Part shown: piece after piece, positions 29,801 through 38,738 of the stretch | Layout of the letters: the number at the start of each line of letters is the position of its first letter | Numbering within the stretch: position 1 is the stretch's first letter | Assembly: GCF_014861395.1 (NCBI RefSeq) | Contig: NZ_RRYV01000005.1 | Coordinates: forward strand, 1-62,552 | Direction of reading: 5' to 3' | Source: Psychrobacter sp. FME13 | GTDB taxonomy: Bacteria; Pseudomonadota; Gammaproteobacteria; Pseudomonadales; Moraxellaceae | Length of the DNA: 62,552 bases | Program-made: the position numbers and the translations under genes | The notes under the pieces: generated by a model | Databases searched by the model: none | Seen by the model: the letters and a program-made list of their open reading frames with translations, nothing else | What the model was told of the DNA's origin: nothing

Positions 29801-32800
29801 AGTCAGGACGGCTTAACCGAAGAGCGTTTATATCAAGCATACGATGCGACCATCATTACCCTCGATGTTAATGGTGATATTGATAATGACAGTCCGTTGT
29901 CCAAATTGGTCAAAGCGTACGCCACCCCTCGCTATCAGCTAGGTTATGACAAAGGCATTCATGATCATGATGCGACGTTATTACTGATGCAGATATTGCC
30001 GACGCTACGTGAGGCAGGGCTGCTGATTTATACCCCACAAGTACGAGCATTGGCGCAGTTGTTTTATTGGCAGCTCAATATCGTACAAGCGCTTGGCTTA
30101 GACAGCTTACGCCAGTTCGGTTACGACGCTTGGCTGAGTGAGTCTGTACTGACGCGCGCGAGTAACTGGACAGATCGAGCCGCGACCGCCGAGCAGCTAC
30201 GCCGTGCATTGGGTAGTGATAAGGCCAAATCGCTATTGGTCGAAGACATGGCTCAAGTGATGCGTGATTTTGTGAGCACCTATAACGACGACAGTAGTGA
30301 TGAAACTGTTAAAGAGCTGACTATAGAAACAGATGAAAATATAAGTGACGATTACAGTGCTAGTATCTTTAAACCTAGTATTTTTAAGCTAAGCTATGTG
30401 CAACTGGCCTGTGAGTATCTGGTTAGTGTCATGGGGCAGTCAATGCAAGCCGTTACCCCTAATGCCAGTACGCATAAAATACACTGGCAAACCAGCCAAC
30501 AAGCGCAGCAGTTGTGTGAGCAGCTAAGCCAAACGCTAAGCGCTTCATCAGCGAGTATGCAAGCGACTGCCAGTTTTGATCAATTACAATCCTCAATCGG
30601 CAAGCTCGGTTTTCAGCCAAAATCAGCCTATGAGCTCTTGACCACATGGTTTCATGCGTTACTTGATAAGACTTACGGTGATACTGACTCGGCCAATGCA
30701 GCAGCGGATGGTACCGATGAAGACGGCGAGCTCAGTGAAGAGCAGCTGGCCAAGATTGCAGCAAAAGAAGCGTTACGCAAACAGCAGCTAGAAAGTGGCC
30801 GTCATTATGTGCCGGAGGCGATTGCTGTATTACTCACTCAATTGAACGATGCCCAACGTGAAGCTTTGGTGCAGCGCCTTATTGAATCAGGTGCTAGCTT
30901 TGATAAAGGGGCTTTTAATAAAGGGCAAGGTAGTAAAAAAATAGATAATCAAGGCGCAAGTGGAACACCATCGGCCTTGTCATTTTCTTCAATCAGCTCA
31001 TCGCCAGTTTCATCGACTACATCATTGACCAGTATTAACAACCCGCTCAATCAAGTGCAAAGCTTTGAGCGTAGTACCGGCAAGGTATCGCTTGAGATTC
31101 AGGTGAATAACTTGCTAGGTGAGCATCCACGCATTCATCAGCAGACTCTAACCTTTGCCGTCGACGACTTCTTAAATCGTCTGCATCATCATGATACTCA
31201 AGTTATCCCTGCCTATAGACGTTATCTAGCCATGCGCTCAGAGATTTTGCATGATTCAAAAGAGACGTTGCGACTAGATGAGTTCATGCCGCGTCCGTTG
31301 TCCTCATTTGTACGTAACCGCCTGATTAATGAGAGCTATTTGCCACTTATTGGTGACAACCTCGCCAAACAGATGGGTACGGTCGGTGAAGATAAGCGTA
31401 CCGATTTGATGGGTATTCTCATGATGATATCGCCACCAGGGTATGGTAAGACGACCTTGATGGAGTATGTGGCAAATCGTTTGGGCTTAATCTTTATGAA
31501 GATTAACTGTCCATCGCTCGGTCACGATGTCACCTCATTAGATCCCGAAAAAGCCCCGAATGCGACTGCCCGAGAAGAGCTGAATAAAATCAACTTAGCT
31601 TTTGAGATGGGCAATAACGTCATGCTCTATCTCGATGATATTCAGCATACGCATGCGGAGTTTTTGCAAAAATTTATCTCATTGGGTGATGGCACACGCC
31701 GTATCGATGGCGTCTGGCAAGGTAAAACCAAAACCTATGACATGCGTGGTAAAAAGTTTTGCGTGGTCATGGCAGGTAACCCATATACCGAAAGCGGTGA
31801 GGCATTTAAAGTGCCTGATATGCTGGCCAACCGTGCCGATATCTACAACTTAGGCGATATCATGAGCGGTATGGAAGAGGTGTTTGCCCTCAGTTATATC
31901 GAAAACTCGCTGACTTCTAATACGGTACTTGCACCAATGGCCAACCGTGATTTAAGCGATGTACATCGTTTGATTAAAATAGCAAAAGCGGACAATGCTA
32001 ACCTTGCCCAAGCACAAAGCAGCGAGTTGACCTATCCGTATAGTACTTCAGAGATTAATGAAATTGTCGCAATCTTGCGTCATATGTTTGCTGTGCAATC
32101 GGTTATTTTGGACGTCAATCAGGCCTATATTGCCTCTGCTTCACAAGATGATAAGTACCGTGTTGAGCCGATATTTAAGCTGCAAGGCAGTTATCGTAAT
32201 ATGAACAAGATGACCGAAAAGCTGTCGGCGGTCATGAACGAAAGTGAGCTGAACCAGCTAATAGATGATCACTATTTGGGCGAGTCGCAGCTATTGACCC
32301 AAGGCGCGGAGAGCAACTTACTTAAACTCGGTGAGATGCGCGGCACCTTGAGCGAAGAAGAAAAAGCGCGTTGGGAGCAGATCAAAGCGGACTTCTTACG
32401 TAACAAAGCCATGGGCGGTGAAGATGGTGATACAGGTGCGCGTATCGTCGCCCAACTGGTTGACTTGGCCAGTGGCTTCAATGCCATCAGTAGCCAGTTT
32501 GAAACCTACTTATCCAAAAATGACCCAGAGAAAATCGCTCGCTTACGCGCAGCAGAGCAACAAGCGCAGTTAGACACTCAGATTGAGGCGCAGATAGAAG
32601 CACAAAAAGTCCTCGCCGATAGCGTCATTAACAATGCCAAAGTGGTCAGCGACAGCATCGACAATGGCTTTGAGAAGAGTATGAGCCAGCTGATACAAAT
32701 CTATAAGCATGATCATAAAGCCGAAGGCGAGCATCTCAAGCAAAACCAATATGTACAAAAACAGCTTATGGTGCAGCTGGTCAATGCGGTGGAGCAACTG

Positions 32801-33052
32801 GCGCAAAAAATGGCAGATAGCTTGGTTGGCAATAATGACAATCAGGTAAATGCTAATCAGCTAGCAGAGAACGATATACCTAATGTGCAGCAGCAGACTG
32901 CACTGATGGCAAATGCTCTCAAAGAAGCACTGGCGCCATTGACGATGCGTATGGATGAGAAGCTGGCGATTGATACCAGTACTGATCAATCTGGCAAGCT
33001 AATCGTCAACAGTCTCAATCGTCTAAACAAAATATTTGATGACTATGATTAG
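26852..33052 (+). CDS. Giant AAA+ ATPase of the 'DNA repair ATPase' (DUF3686) type
   Basis: 2066-residue soluble ATPase. After an Asn/Asp-rich start, about residues 40-560 are beta-rich with recurring D-aromatic patterns, the region I assign to DUF3686. Residues about 580-940 and 1900-2060 are long charged coiled coils. An AAA+ module follows with Walker A PPGYGKTTL near 1527, Walker B VMLYLDDIQ near 1589 and the sensor-like VVMAGNPYTESGEAFK with a pore-side LANRADIYNL. I use ATG 26852; a TTG 13 codons earlier falls inside a mobile element. In databases such proteins are named DNA repair ATPase by weak similarity only. Position after yqiJ-yqiK suggests a flotillin-linked remodelling machine. 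Confidence 0.8.
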   Translation: MADTQTSKNSDSNNDNSNDNNNANQANQTDQAVASGNAYELIKKRLTEQGGRLEQQTQTLNNARLEEFGSTQMQVIARTRIRTEHNCVAQDMVQVGDYLLFGYNVFMGLKRASNIKDVLSLYRLNEPAGNEEEYQLEEVDLKGTFLDQDAFVQDFNELYRYYKQTRLIQITVKDSKLLLAFQIGERITDIRVFRFALDFSQGTPESAQVAYVDNRGERDIELPPAYDFDWIETTRDQMINGKYPHMNILDTIFVETVGGDLTIKIEDNTQSGQGIYSEPVNDRTQSLTDAEIAYAKVGSLILLKILPYREEDYRYFVYNTLTEAVMRLDAIGQSCVQLPEDHGIMFPGGYYLQTGEYKLFEANNVGATDLRFKRKIVSPNGEDVLFLFYDRDLGVTGLFPYNLIKKQLANPIYCNGMALAEDGRLVLFSDQSEPSRIHPMQIWHTPYASPEYVSELPESTSFYGKIGNKELVRGISDLYSITRLIDNQSVSQKLYEELTNNTSRLFDSYYWLSEPELSEVASSIKEVTATAELVIDEFAKVQSIQKQTQTALSDADTQQSEILRQIRITSFESASDYVEQLSALRRQKGRLVSLEDLRYLDADKLQALQTQLEEAESELAEKTVLFLSGEEALSSYEGILVDVSERLNTAETNAELKPVLEKIDETAQGLDLLTELLGTLDVADATVRTQIIDDISTIYASLNQSKAKLNHKRKNLGSAEAVAQFGAQFKLFGQSIANALSIANTPEKSDEQMAKLLVQLEELESQFADPETNSGDQFLADIISKREEIYETFENHKQQLLDARNRKAQNLGDGALRMLESIKKRTQSTGVTGFTEEEALNTYFAADGLVQKVRNIAKELQAMDFSVKADDIDARLKAIQIESYKSLKDKSDLFEDGGQIIKLGKHRFSVNTQPLDLTLLSRQQSDGTRVLNLHLTGTDYYEVLNNAELNALRPYWDMNIASESDKVYRAEYLAYSIIESAKNSQDGLTEERLYQAYDATIITLDVNGDIDNDSPLSKLVKAYATPRYQLGYDKGIHDHDATLLLMQILPTLREAGLLIYTPQVRALAQLFYWQLNIVQALGLDSLRQFGYDAWLSESVLTRASNWTDRAATAEQLRRALGSDKAKSLLVEDMAQVMRDFVSTYNDDSSDETVKELTIETDENISDDYSASIFKPSIFKLSYVQLACEYLVSVMGQSMQAVTPNASTHKIHWQTSQQAQQLCEQLSQTLSASSASMQATASFDQLQSSIGKLGFQPKSAYELLTTWFHALLDKTYGDTDSANAAADGTDEDGELSEEQLAKIAAKEALRKQQLESGRHYVPEAIAVLLTQLNDAQREALVQRLIESGASFDKGAFNKGQGSKKIDNQGASGTPSALSFSSISSSPVSSTTSLTSINNPLNQVQSFERSTGKVSLEIQVNNLLGEHPRIHQQTLTFAVDDFLNRLHHHDTQVIPAYRRYLAMRSEILHDSKETLRLDEFMPRPLSSFVRNRLINESYLPLIGDNLAKQMGTVGEDKRTDLMGILMMISPPGYGKTTLMEYVANRLGLIFMKINCPSLGHDVTSLDPEKAPNATAREELNKINLAFEMGNNVMLYLDDIQHTHAEFLQKFISLGDGTRRIDGVWQGKTKTYDMRGKKFCVVMAGNPYTESGEAFKVPDMLANRADIYNLGDIMSGMEEVFALSYIENSLTSNTVLAPMANRDLSDVHRLIKIAKADNANLAQAQSSELTYPYSTSEINEIVAILRHMFAVQSVILDVNQAYIASASQDDKYRVEPIFKLQGSYRNMNKMTEKLSAVMNESELNQLIDDHYLGESQLLTQGAESNLLKLGEMRGTLSEEEKARWEQIKADFLRNKAMGGEDGDTGARIVAQLVDLASGFNAISSQFETYLSKNDPEKIARLRAAEQQAQLDTQIEAQIEAQKVLADSVINNAKVVSDSIDNGFEKSMSQLIQIYKHDHKAEGEHLKQNQYVQKQLMVQLVNAVEQLAQKMADSLVGNNDNQVNANQLAENDIPNVQQQTALMANALKEALAPLTMRMDEKLAIDTSTDQSGKLIVNSLNRLNKIFDDYD

Positions 33053-33103
33053 TAGGCTATAGTGACCAGTGACTAATGTAGTAAACAAACCAATGAGAAA
33101 GCT

Positions 33104-33265
33104 ATGGCGCACAAAAAGAAGAACGTCCGCAAAAAAGAATGTCCAGTTTGTGAGCGCGAGTTTAGCTGGACAAAGAAGTTGGATAAAAACTGGGACAATA
33201 TGGTTTATTGCTCAGACCAGTGCCGCCGAGTTAAGAAGTATGAGGGTGTCGAGCATCATCAATAA
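33104..33265 (+). CDS. DUF2256 small zinc-ribbon protein, copy 1
   Basis: 53-residue basic protein. CPVCEREF and, after 21 residues, YCSDQCRR supply two CxxC-type pairs, the likely zinc knot of the DUF2256 family; the W-rich centre SWTKKLDKNWDNMVYC is also typical. It starts 51 bp after the ATPase stop and so is probably cotranscribed with it. Copy 1 differs clearly in DNA sequence from copies 2-4. Function unknown; other DUF2256 genes often sit near photolyase-type genes, which are not seen here. Confidence 0.85.
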   Translation: MAHKKKNVRKKECPVCEREFSWTKKLDKNWDNMVYCSDQCRRVKKYEGVEHHQ

Positions 33266-33317
33266 GGCTCAGGTTTGGTCATAAAAATTTGGAAAGATAA
33301 AGATAAGGGAGCAGACG

Positions 33318-33470
33318 ATGGCACATAAAAAAGTAAACCTACCGCAAAAAACCTGCCCCGTCTGCCAGCGCCCGTTTACGTGGCGCAAGAAATGGGAGAA
33401 AGACTGGGAGCAGGTGATTTATTGTTCTGAGCGGTGTCGGCGAGGGAGAGATAAAGATAAACCTAGCTAA
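33318..33470 (+). CDS. DUF2256 small zinc-ribbon protein, copy 2
   Basis: 50 residues: [20 protein letters not shown], then [20 protein letters not shown] and a basic tail. Both cysteine pairs are intact and AAGGGAG lies 6 bases before the ATG, so this looks like a live gene. It follows copy 1 by 52 bp. Its DNA is nearly identical in the centre to the dead copies at 36450 and 38494, so it is the likely parent or closest living relative of both. Confidence 0.85.
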   Translation: MAHKKVNLPQKTCPVCQRPFTWRKKWEKDWEQVIYCSERCRRGRDKDKPS

Positions 33471-34002
33471 GGTCTCGACATTATCGTCGGTTTACGCCTA
33501 GTTTGATGCGATTTTAGCGATCAGCAGTCCTAATATTTGAATGTTCAACAGACCCTATACTTTTATATAGCCAGTCCTAAATAAAAAAGATACAACCACG
33601 CGATACAGGTTACATTTTTCTTGCTTGCGGTGCCTACGCAGCAGACAGAGGCTGCGCAAAATGTAACTCGTATCGCTGTACTTATCTTATAGTGGATCGA
33701 CTATAGTGGAATAACTATATTTAGAAGGTTATCGAGTGAATTAAAGATACAGCCCAGCATAAACAGTCTTATTTGATGAATCCAAAACGATAAATTAATT
33801 GTATTTCATCGTCCTTTCTTTAAAAATCACCTCATATTAAAAATTAATCAACAAAATTTTATAAAGTCCTCGAAGTTACTAAACTTATAATCTATAATGC
33901 TTTTTTAAATTTTCCGTTATTTATTAATAGTGCAAAAATGCACTTAATTCAACTTGTTTAAAATAAACATTCACCAAAATTTTATAAGGCTTTAGGGATA
34001 GG
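33471..34002. other. Intergenic AT-rich region with a type-B element
   Basis: 532 bp between DUF2256 copy 2 and the DUF898 gene. 33566-33705 is a MITE-like element; 33706-34002 is AT-rich with no supported ORF. No terminator with a clear stem was found. The next genes differ in base composition from those before, which marks this as a probable junction. Confidence 0.5.
33566..33705 (+). repeat. MITE-like element with TATAGTC-type ends (core type B)
   Basis: Reverse-complement counterpart of 10285-10428, with about 140 bp of recognisable match. The ends are TATAGCCAGTCCTAAATAAA and TTATAGTGGATCGACTATA. A further TATAGTGGAATAACTATA follows directly, probably a nested or broken end. Confidence 0.75.
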
Positions 34003-35187
34003 ATGAAACAAATACAGTTTAAAGGTGACGGAACAGAGTATTTTAAAATATGGATCGTTAATGTTTTATTGTGCATTGTCACTATAGGGATTTATTATCC
34101 TTGGGCGAAAGTACGTACGCGCCGATATTTTTATGCGAATACTGAATATGCAGATCGATATTTTGATTACCATGCAACAGGAAAGCAATTATTTCTGGGC
34201 TATTTAATCGGTGTGTTTATATTATTTGCTTTACAGATTGTAGGCTCTGTTTTGCCTACTATTGGTGCAATTTTACCCATTGTTTTATTTGCTTTTATTC
34301 CTTGGATTATCATGCGCAGCCTAAAGTTTAATATGCGCATGACCAGCTTTAGTAACGTGCGCTTTAGCTTCAACGGTAACCTAAAACCAGCCTATATTAT
34401 TTTTATGCTTATCCCTATATTGGGTTATTTAGCAATGTTGTTGCTTTTCTTTGGCAGCATATTGCCAATGTCAAAATTAGATGAAGGTCTTAACGTAATC
34501 TTTGCCTTCATGATATTTTTAGTAGGTATAATCGCAGCGATAGCGATAGGTGTCTTTGTCATAGGGCTGTTCACTAAAAAAGCAGCTGAATATCAGATTG
34601 GTAATACAAAATTTGGCCAAGGTGATTTTTTCATCAATATCAATACTTCAAAGTTTGTAAAAATTCAACTTAAGAAAATACTCATCATTATTGGCTGTTT
34701 GATTGTTCTATCAATACTTTCAGGCTTAATATTCGCAGCTACCATATCAGGTGGGTTTGATCTTGGTAGTATTTCTAACGATATTGAAAACGCAGAGGCA
34801 AGTCCATTATTCGTGGTTGGCTTCTTAGTTATATATTTTGGTTTTATTGCTACGTTTTTATTCGCTACCGCCTATTCATTTAGCCGTCAACGCCAGTATA
34901 TATTTGAAAACACCACGTTAGATAAAGCCATCAGTTTTAGGTCAACCGTTGCTGCTAAACGCTACTTTTATATCTTAGTGACAAATATGCTAATGGTTTT
35001 ATTTACTGCTGGTTTAGCATTACCTTGGGCAAAAGTCCGTGTGGCTCGTTATATCGCGAGTAACTCTTGGATAGAAGCCTCGGATATAGATATCAATAGT
35101 TATTTGACCCAAAAAGAGCAAGAGCAGTCTGCTATTGGTGAAGAGATTGGTGATGTCTTAGATATCGATATAGACATTGCAATCTAA
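34003..35187 (+). CDS. YjgN/DUF898 polytopic membrane protein
   Basis: 394-residue inner-membrane protein with about seven to eight hydrophobic helices. The family signature appears twice, at the start (GIYYPWAKVRTRRYFYANTE, about residues 29-48) and near the end (ALPWAKVRVARYIASNSW, about 342-359), showing an internal duplication. An AGGGATAGG stretch precedes the ATG. The C-terminal tail is acidic (DVLDIDIDIAI). It is followed after 11-32 bp by an M48 protease, a pairing I recall from other gammaproteobacteria; the protease may act on or with it. Function unknown. Confidence 0.85.
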   Translation: MKQIQFKGDGTEYFKIWIVNVLLCIVTIGIYYPWAKVRTRRYFYANTEYADRYFDYHATGKQLFLGYLIGVFILFALQIVGSVLPTIGAILPIVLFAFIPWIIMRSLKFNMRMTSFSNVRFSFNGNLKPAYIIFMLIPILGYLAMLLLFFGSILPMSKLDEGLNVIFAFMIFLVGIIAAIAIGVFVIGLFTKKAAEYQIGNTKFGQGDFFININTSKFVKIQLKKILIIIGCLIVLSILSGLIFAATISGGFDLGSISNDIENAEASPLFVVGFLVIYFGFIATFLFATAYSFSRQRQYIFENTTLDKAISFRSTVAAKRYFYILVTNMLMVLFTAGLALPWAKVRVARYIASNSWIEASDIDINSYLTQKEQEQSAIGEEIGDVLDIDIDIAI

Positions 35188-35219
35188 GCCAGACACTAGT
35201 GGATACAGTGAGAGTATTA

Positions 35220-36431
35220 ATGATGAATTCAATATCAGGCAAATGGTATCCCAAAGACAGCTCGGTGCAATATACCGCGCAACTGACAGTCACTAAAACG
35301 AGATACGAGGTAGATATTGTATCTAATGAGACTAGGAGTGGATTTGAGCGTAGTCAGAATATCAGTGGTCAGTGGTCGCAAGTTGCGATCAGTGACCGCC
35401 TAGGCAATACTGAGCGTAAGCTTACACTCGCTGATGGATCACTATTTACGACTCACGATAATGATGCTATTGATAACTTTATCAGTAGTCATCAAGGTAG
35501 CAGTACAGGTTCAAAATGGAATTTATTTTTACATCGTCATGAAACAAAAATGACCAGTGTATTAACGATGCTGGTTTTGACGATTATTTTTGTGCTTAGT
35601 TTTTTCAAATGGGGCATTCCTTGGACCAGTCAAACGGTCGCACATGCTTTACCACAAGCAACAGGCGACTTTATTGGCAAAAAGTCATTAAAGTTTGTAG
35701 ATAGTTATTTTTTACAGCCTACTAAGATAAGTGACGCTGAACAGCAGGATATTCAATCACGATTTGAGACACGCCTTGAACGCTTTGGCGGTGATGACAG
35801 AATTCATTATCAGATTCATTTTAGGGATATGAACATCAATGGATCGAGTTTGCCCAATGCTTTTGCACTGCCATCGGGTGATATCGTCCTGACAGATAAG
35901 TTTGTAGAGTTAAGCAAAAATGATGATGAGATAGATGCTGTGCTATTGCACGAGATGGGCCACGTTGTGGAGCGTCACGGCTTAGAGATGCTCACTCAAA
36001 ACTCATTAACGACTATGATTGTCATACTGGTATTAGGCAACCCAGACGGCATCAGTGAAATTGCTACGGGGCTAGGGACTGCACTGGTATCAAGCCATTA
36101 CTCACGTCAATACGAAACTGAAGCAGATGAGTTTGCCTTTAACAAGATGCTTGAGATCGGTATCGATCCGCAAGCTTTTGTGGATATCCTGAGCCGGATG
36201 GAAGACTATTCGAAGACGATAAGCGCTACAACAGACGTCGATGACGCTACGCATGAGCATGACGATGAAGATAAAGTTAGCAATGAAAAAGTCGATAATG
36301 AAAAAGCTGAAGAGGTTGAAGGAGAGAGGTTGTCTGACTTCTTATCGACCCATCCTAATACCCAGTTACGGATTCAAATGGCAGAAAAATATAGCAAGTG
36401 CTTTGAGCAAGGGTTAAAGGTTTGCGAATGA
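35220..36431 (+). CDS. M48-family membrane metalloprotease with N-terminal DUF7092-like domain
   Basis: About 403 residues. An N-terminal beta domain (SGKWYPKDSSVQYTAQLTV, about residues 4-80) is followed by one membrane helix (about 110-130) and a peptidase M48 domain outside or in the periplasm: zinc site LLHEMGHVVERHG near residue 243, third ligand Glu in YETEADEFAFN near 300. It resembles the periplasmic LoiP/BepA proteases. I choose ATG 35220, with GAGAG 5 bases before it, over a GTG seven codons earlier. A low-complexity acidic stretch (about 335-370) lies before the end. Cotranscribed with the DUF898 gene. Confidence 0.85.
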   Translation: MMNSISGKWYPKDSSVQYTAQLTVTKTRYEVDIVSNETRSGFERSQNISGQWSQVAISDRLGNTERKLTLADGSLFTTHDNDAIDNFISSHQGSSTGSKWNLFLHRHETKMTSVLTMLVLTIIFVLSFFKWGIPWTSQTVAHALPQATGDFIGKKSLKFVDSYFLQPTKISDAEQQDIQSRFETRLERFGGDDRIHYQIHFRDMNINGSSLPNAFALPSGDIVLTDKFVELSKNDDEIDAVLLHEMGHVVERHGLEMLTQNSLTTMIVILVLGNPDGISEIATGLGTALVSSHYSRQYETEADEFAFNKMLEIGIDPQAFVDILSRMEDYSKTISATTDVDDATHEHDDEDKVSNEKVDNEKAEEVEGERLSDFLSTHPNTQLRIQMAEKYSKCFEQGLKVCE

Positions 36432-36449
36432 AAAACGTAAAAACTAATC

Positions 36450-36584
36450 AGGGTACGTAAAAGAATAAACCTACCGCAAAAAACCTGCCCCGTCTGCCAG
36501 CGCCTATTTACATCGCGTAAGAAGTGGGAGCAGGTTTTTTGTTGTTCTGAGCGGTGTTGGCGAGGGAAAAATAAATCAGATTGA
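36450..36584 (+). pseudogene. DUF2256 pseudogene, copy 3
   Basis: Its frame lines up codon by codon with copy 2 ([11 protein letters not shown] is identical) but the start codon is AGG, one Trp is Ser and four codons (EKDW region) are deleted. Both cysteine pairs and the rest of the frame are still open to a TGA. Without a start codon and ribosome site it should be silent. It begins 18 bp after the M48 gene. Confidence 0.85.
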
Positions 36585-36670
36585 GTTAACAGTACATTGT
36601 ATAACCTTGATTAATTCAATTTTAACCAATCAATGAACGCTACTAAAAATTGTAACGGAACATAAAAACT

Positions 36671-38437
36671 ATGTCGCTCTCTTTTACGCACTTTTCTTTT
36701 ATTAATCAAATCATCAAAAGTTTTCTTGCTATTGTGGTATTAATAAGCCTGTCTCAAGCTCATGCCAACTTTGGTTGTGAGTTAAACCAGGGATATGAGC
36801 TACCCGAAGATATTAGCTTTAACTGGCTATGCTCGTTTAGTAATGAGCTTGCTCCTGCGCAGCAACTCTCAACAGAGAAGTACGGCGCTGTCAACCGACA
36901 GGGGGTTGCGGTAATACCATTTGAATATGATTCACCAGTAGAGTTCATCCAAAGTAGAGCGCTGGTAAAAAAAGTGGATAAGTGGGTGCTAATCGACATG
37001 GCAAATCATAAAATAGCCGAATTTGATTTTCAAGAAGCATGGAATTTTACCCCAGTAGGGTTAGCAGAATTTAAGCAAGATGATAAATGGGGATATATAA
37101 ACACCAAGGGAGATATCGTTATCCAACCTCAGTTCGATAGCATAGTGTATGGCTTTGGTTATCCACGACTAAATGAAAATGTTATCGCCATCTTTGGATT
37201 AGACGGTAAACAAGGTGCTATAAATCAGGCAGGTAAGATTATCATACCAGCGCAATTTGATGATATTCGTCGAGCAAATGATATTTTATTCGTGTCTAAT
37301 GACGACAAAGTGGGTATTTATGACTATCAGGGCAATATGATACAACCCGTTGAGTTCGAATTTACAATGTATAATGGCTTTTATTCAGATAATCAATGGA
37401 CTAACGAGAACTGGCTATCCATTACCAAAAATGGAAAAGTAGGCGCAATAGATAAAAGAGGCAATATTATAGTTCCTACTGAGTTCGATGATGTAGAAAT
37501 TATCAGTGAAAATACTTTTAAAGTTTCTAAAAACGGTAAATATGGCATACATGGCATAAATAACCTAATAACGCCGCTAAAATTTGATTATATCGCAAAC
37601 TCTTTGGAAGGACCTACCCGTGTAAAACTTGATGGTAAATGGGGTTATTTAGATAGCTCTGATTCATTGATGATGGTTGATTACGATGAGGCTTATGATT
37701 TTTCGGAAGGACTGGCGATGGTTGGTAATCATAAACAGCAATCCTCTCAAGAGAATCAATCAACGCTTTGGGGCTATATTAATACTGTAGGCGAGGAGGT
37801 TATACCCTTGCACTATGAGGACAATAGATATTTTCATGGAGGGCTCGCTGCGGTTAAGTTAAATGGTAGATGGGGGGTGATTGATTTTCAAGACAACCAA
37901 ATTGTGCCTTTTGAGTATGAGGCGATCAGTGAGTTTAAAGATGGTTATGCGATAGTAGCCAAAAAACATGTAGAAGTAGATGATAATACAACAATAGCTG
38001 AAGAACTACAGCAATCATTATCAAATGATAGTAACGATGATGAGTTTTATATTTATTATTTAGGTGACAGAGATGAAGCCGATATGAAATTTGGTATCAT
38101 TAATAGTCAAGGCAGTATCGTCTTACCAGTAGAGTATGACAATGTTTCTCGAGTCTCGGAAGGAATGTTCGGTGTCAAGAAGAAGGATAAGTGGGGATTT
38201 ACCAATCTGCAAGGGGATTTGGTTATTCCCTATATGTTTGACAGAATACTTCCGCCATTCAGTCACGGAACCATTCAGGTTGATGACTGCTTTGATGACG
38301 AGGCCAATACTATTTCGTGCAACTCTGAAGAGTATAATATGCATTCTAGACAGATCGATAAGCAAGGTAATATCATCTTTGAATCGTGGGGTAGTATGGA
38401 CGTAGCAGAGGAAGTAGTAGAAGAAACGATAGATTGA
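36671..38437 (+). CDS. Secreted WG-repeat protein
   Basis: 588 residues with a signal peptide (residues 1-36, ending SQAHA) and at least ten WG/KWG-type repeats of about 45 residues, each of the form K-W-G-x-I-N-x-x-G-x-I-V-x-P-x-x-F/Y-D: WGYINTKGDIVIQPQFD, GKVGAIDKRGNIIVPTEFD, WGVIDFQDNQIVPFEYE, WGFTNLQGDLVIPYMFD. Such proteins form beta-solenoid or propeller-like surfaces used in protein binding. The ribosome site is weak (CGGAAC 11 bases before ATG). It stands between two dead DUF2256 copies in an AT-rich accessory block. Confidence 0.85.
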   Translation: MSLSFTHFSFINQIIKSFLAIVVLISLSQAHANFGCELNQGYELPEDISFNWLCSFSNELAPAQQLSTEKYGAVNRQGVAVIPFEYDSPVEFIQSRALVKKVDKWVLIDMANHKIAEFDFQEAWNFTPVGLAEFKQDDKWGYINTKGDIVIQPQFDSIVYGFGYPRLNENVIAIFGLDGKQGAINQAGKIIIPAQFDDIRRANDILFVSNDDKVGIYDYQGNMIQPVEFEFTMYNGFYSDNQWTNENWLSITKNGKVGAIDKRGNIIVPTEFDDVEIISENTFKVSKNGKYGIHGINNLITPLKFDYIANSLEGPTRVKLDGKWGYLDSSDSLMMVDYDEAYDFSEGLAMVGNHKQQSSQENQSTLWGYINTVGEEVIPLHYEDNRYFHGGLAAVKLNGRWGVIDFQDNQIVPFEYEAISEFKDGYAIVAKKHVEVDDNTTIAEELQQSLSNDSNDDEFYIYYLGDRDEADMKFGIINSQGSIVLPVEYDNVSRVSEGMFGVKKKDKWGFTNLQGDLVIPYMFDRILPPFSHGTIQVDDCFDDEANTISCNSEEYNMHSRQIDKQGNIIFESWGSMDVAEEVVEETID

Positions 38438-38493
38438 TTTTGTACTGATCAAACAATATTCCTTGCCTAGCGCTATATAACAAAAGGACAGTC

Positions 38494-38625
38494 ATGGTAT
38501 ATAAAAAGTAAACCTGCCCCGTCTGCCAGCGCCCGTTTACGTGGCGCAAGAAGTGAGAGAAAGACTGGGAGCAGGTGATTTATTGTTCGGAGAAGTGTCG
38601 TCGGATAAAAGTAAAATCAGATTGA
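38494..38625 (+). pseudogene. DUF2256 pseudogene, copy 4
   Basis: It begins ATGGTATATAAAAAGTAA, a stop at codon six, because about 13 bases present in copy 2 are deleted; a second TGA replaces the Trp codon of RKKW. The rest still encodes [13 protein letters not shown] and YCSEKCRR. The 3' flank (AAATCAGATTGAG) is shared with copy 3 but not copy 2. Confidence 0.9.
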
Positions 38626-38738
38626 GCTGAAGTTAATATAGTCCAACACCACTATATGTTCTAATCCAATTTTGCGAAAGACTGAAGATAGCGACACTGT
38701 TACAGTTAAGAGTACTCTACTAGAAAAGACCGAGAGTA

